Part shown: piece by piece, positions 15,298 to 15,906 of the stretch | How positions within the stretch are numbered: position 1 is the first letter of the stretch | Layout: each line of letters starts with the position of its first letter | Assembly (NCBI GenBank): GCA_964344495.1 | Contig: CAYFNI010000053.1 | Location: forward strand, 1-15,906 | DNA from: UBA6136 sp964344495 | Lineage (GTDB): Bacteria; Pseudomonadota; Gammaproteobacteria; Methylococcales; Methylococcaceae | DNA length: 15,906 bases | Direction of reading: 5' to 3' | Translations under genes and position numbers: made by a program | Notes under the pieces: generated by a model | Told to the model about the DNA's origin: nothing | The model's database searches: none | Seen by the model: the letters and a program-made list of their open reading frames with translations, nothing else

Positions 15298-15906
15298 TCA
15301 CTGATAGATCGGCAGTGCCTTGATGCGGGCGCTGATCTGCGCCCGCATATCCTGATATTCCGGACTGCCGATGAGCTTGAAGCGGGAGGCAAACTCCTCG
15401 CTATGCATGCTCTCCGGAAGATCTTTCAAGACCGGGATGTATTGGCCCTCATCGGCATTCTGGCTGAGCATGAGTTGCATTCGCCGTGCCTTGTCGCCCG
15501 TGCGGATCGCCGTCTTGCCGAACAGGGCGCCGGCTTCGTCCGCGGCCAGATCGATGAAGCTGAAACCGCTGCCGTCATGCGTATCGTGCAGTTCCTTGGC
15601 CAGACCGATCATCTCGACCAGCGTGCCTTGGCCGGACATGGCCATGGTGGCTGCGCCGAGGAAGTGTTGTGCGGTGTCGATGCGCTTGTTGAGCAACACC
15701 CCCCGGGACGGCGGCTGGCGGTCGAGTTCCAGCGCCGCCGACAGGTCCTTGCCATTGGCGTAAGCGCCCAGTACCAGAATCACTGCCCGGTTTTCCTCGA
15801 TGGCCTCCGCCTCATCGGCGGAGCGACTGCGTGCCAGCTCAAACAGCGGCTGCATCAGGCTGCTCAGGCGCACGTAGCGTTTTTGAGCGCTCTCGTCGAG
15901 TACCTC
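15298..15906 (-). CDS. Unrecognised protein, 5' end beyond the window
   Basis: At least 202 codons read open from the right edge to a TGA at 15298. A GTG at 15873 could serve as a start, but the frame continues upstream through sensible sequence to the window edge, so the gene is probably partial. The visible part is helix-rich and mildly charged: DEAEAIEENRAVILVLGAY, then LLNKRIDTAQHFLGAA, then HDTHDGSGFSFIDLAADEAG, ending KALPIYQ. The HDGSGFSFIDLAADxAG stretch looks like a conserved family signature, but I do not recognise the family or any catalytic site. Codon use matches the neighbours. Localisation cannot be judged without the N-terminus. A terminator shared with the peroxidase gene lies just downstream. 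Confidence 0.75.
   Translation of the reverse strand, partial: EVLDESAQKRYVRLSSLMQPLFELARSRSADEAEAIEENRAVILVLGAYANGKDLSAALELDRQPPSRGVLLNKRIDTAQHFLGAATMAMSGQGTLVEMIGLAKELHDTHDGSGFSFIDLAADEAGALFGKTAIRTGDKARRMQLMLSQNADEGQYIPVLKDLPESMHSEEFASRFKLIGSPEYQDMRAQISARIKALPIYQ

Overview
The window is an ordinary-looking chromosomal segment from a GC-rich proteobacterium, most likely a gammaproteobacterium. The gene set points that way: a proton-translocating transhydrogenase alpha subunit, UbiG (ubiquinone synthesis), PurE/PurK (class I purine pathway), MutM, a class I CPD photolyase, a WbuC-type cupin, a YihY-family membrane protein and a di-heme peroxidase close to the Pseudomonas CcpA type. Genus cannot be fixed by eye. 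A run of exactly ten Ns at 7449-7458 shows that this is a scaffolded draft assembly. I see no tRNA, rRNA, insertion sequence, phage gene or CRISPR array.

Layout. 1-1144 (minus): NAD(P) transhydrogenase alpha subunit, cut by the left edge. 1145-1384: divergent intergenic region with a candidate promoter. 1385-5446 (plus): four tightly coupled genes (overlaps of 4, 4 and 1 nt) encoding a GldA-like ATPase, a GldF-like permease, a GldG-like membrane-anchored auxiliary protein and a DUF4340 protein with a very acidic tail. mutM follows after 20 nt on the same strand and meets purK stop-to-stop. purE-purK (minus, 7903-6283) is interrupted by the N gap. ubiG (plus) starts 140 nt from purE. An SRPBCC-domain gene (minus) diverges from a DCC-family thiol oxidoreductase that overlaps phrB (plus). 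A two-repeat lipoprotein and a WbuC-like cupin follow on the minus strand, then a YihY-family gene (plus) ending near a strong terminator. A single-gene peroxidase unit has its own promoter, Shine-Dalgarno site and terminator. A partial unrecognised gene (minus) runs off the right edge.

How the genes work together. Most transcription units are one to four genes of housekeeping or stress function. Redox and damage themes recur (transhydrogenase, MutM, photolyase, DCC protein, peroxidase), but nothing shows joint regulation. The least understood unit is the Gld-like ABC exporter with its DUF4340 partner: it has the complete exporter architecture, but its substrate is unknown. Other points worth attention are a peroxidase lacking the histidine that caps the peroxidatic heme in the Pseudomonas enzyme, an internally duplicated lipoprotein, and a membrane protein with a cytoplasmic winged-helix-like tail. 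I found no convincing wholly new system.
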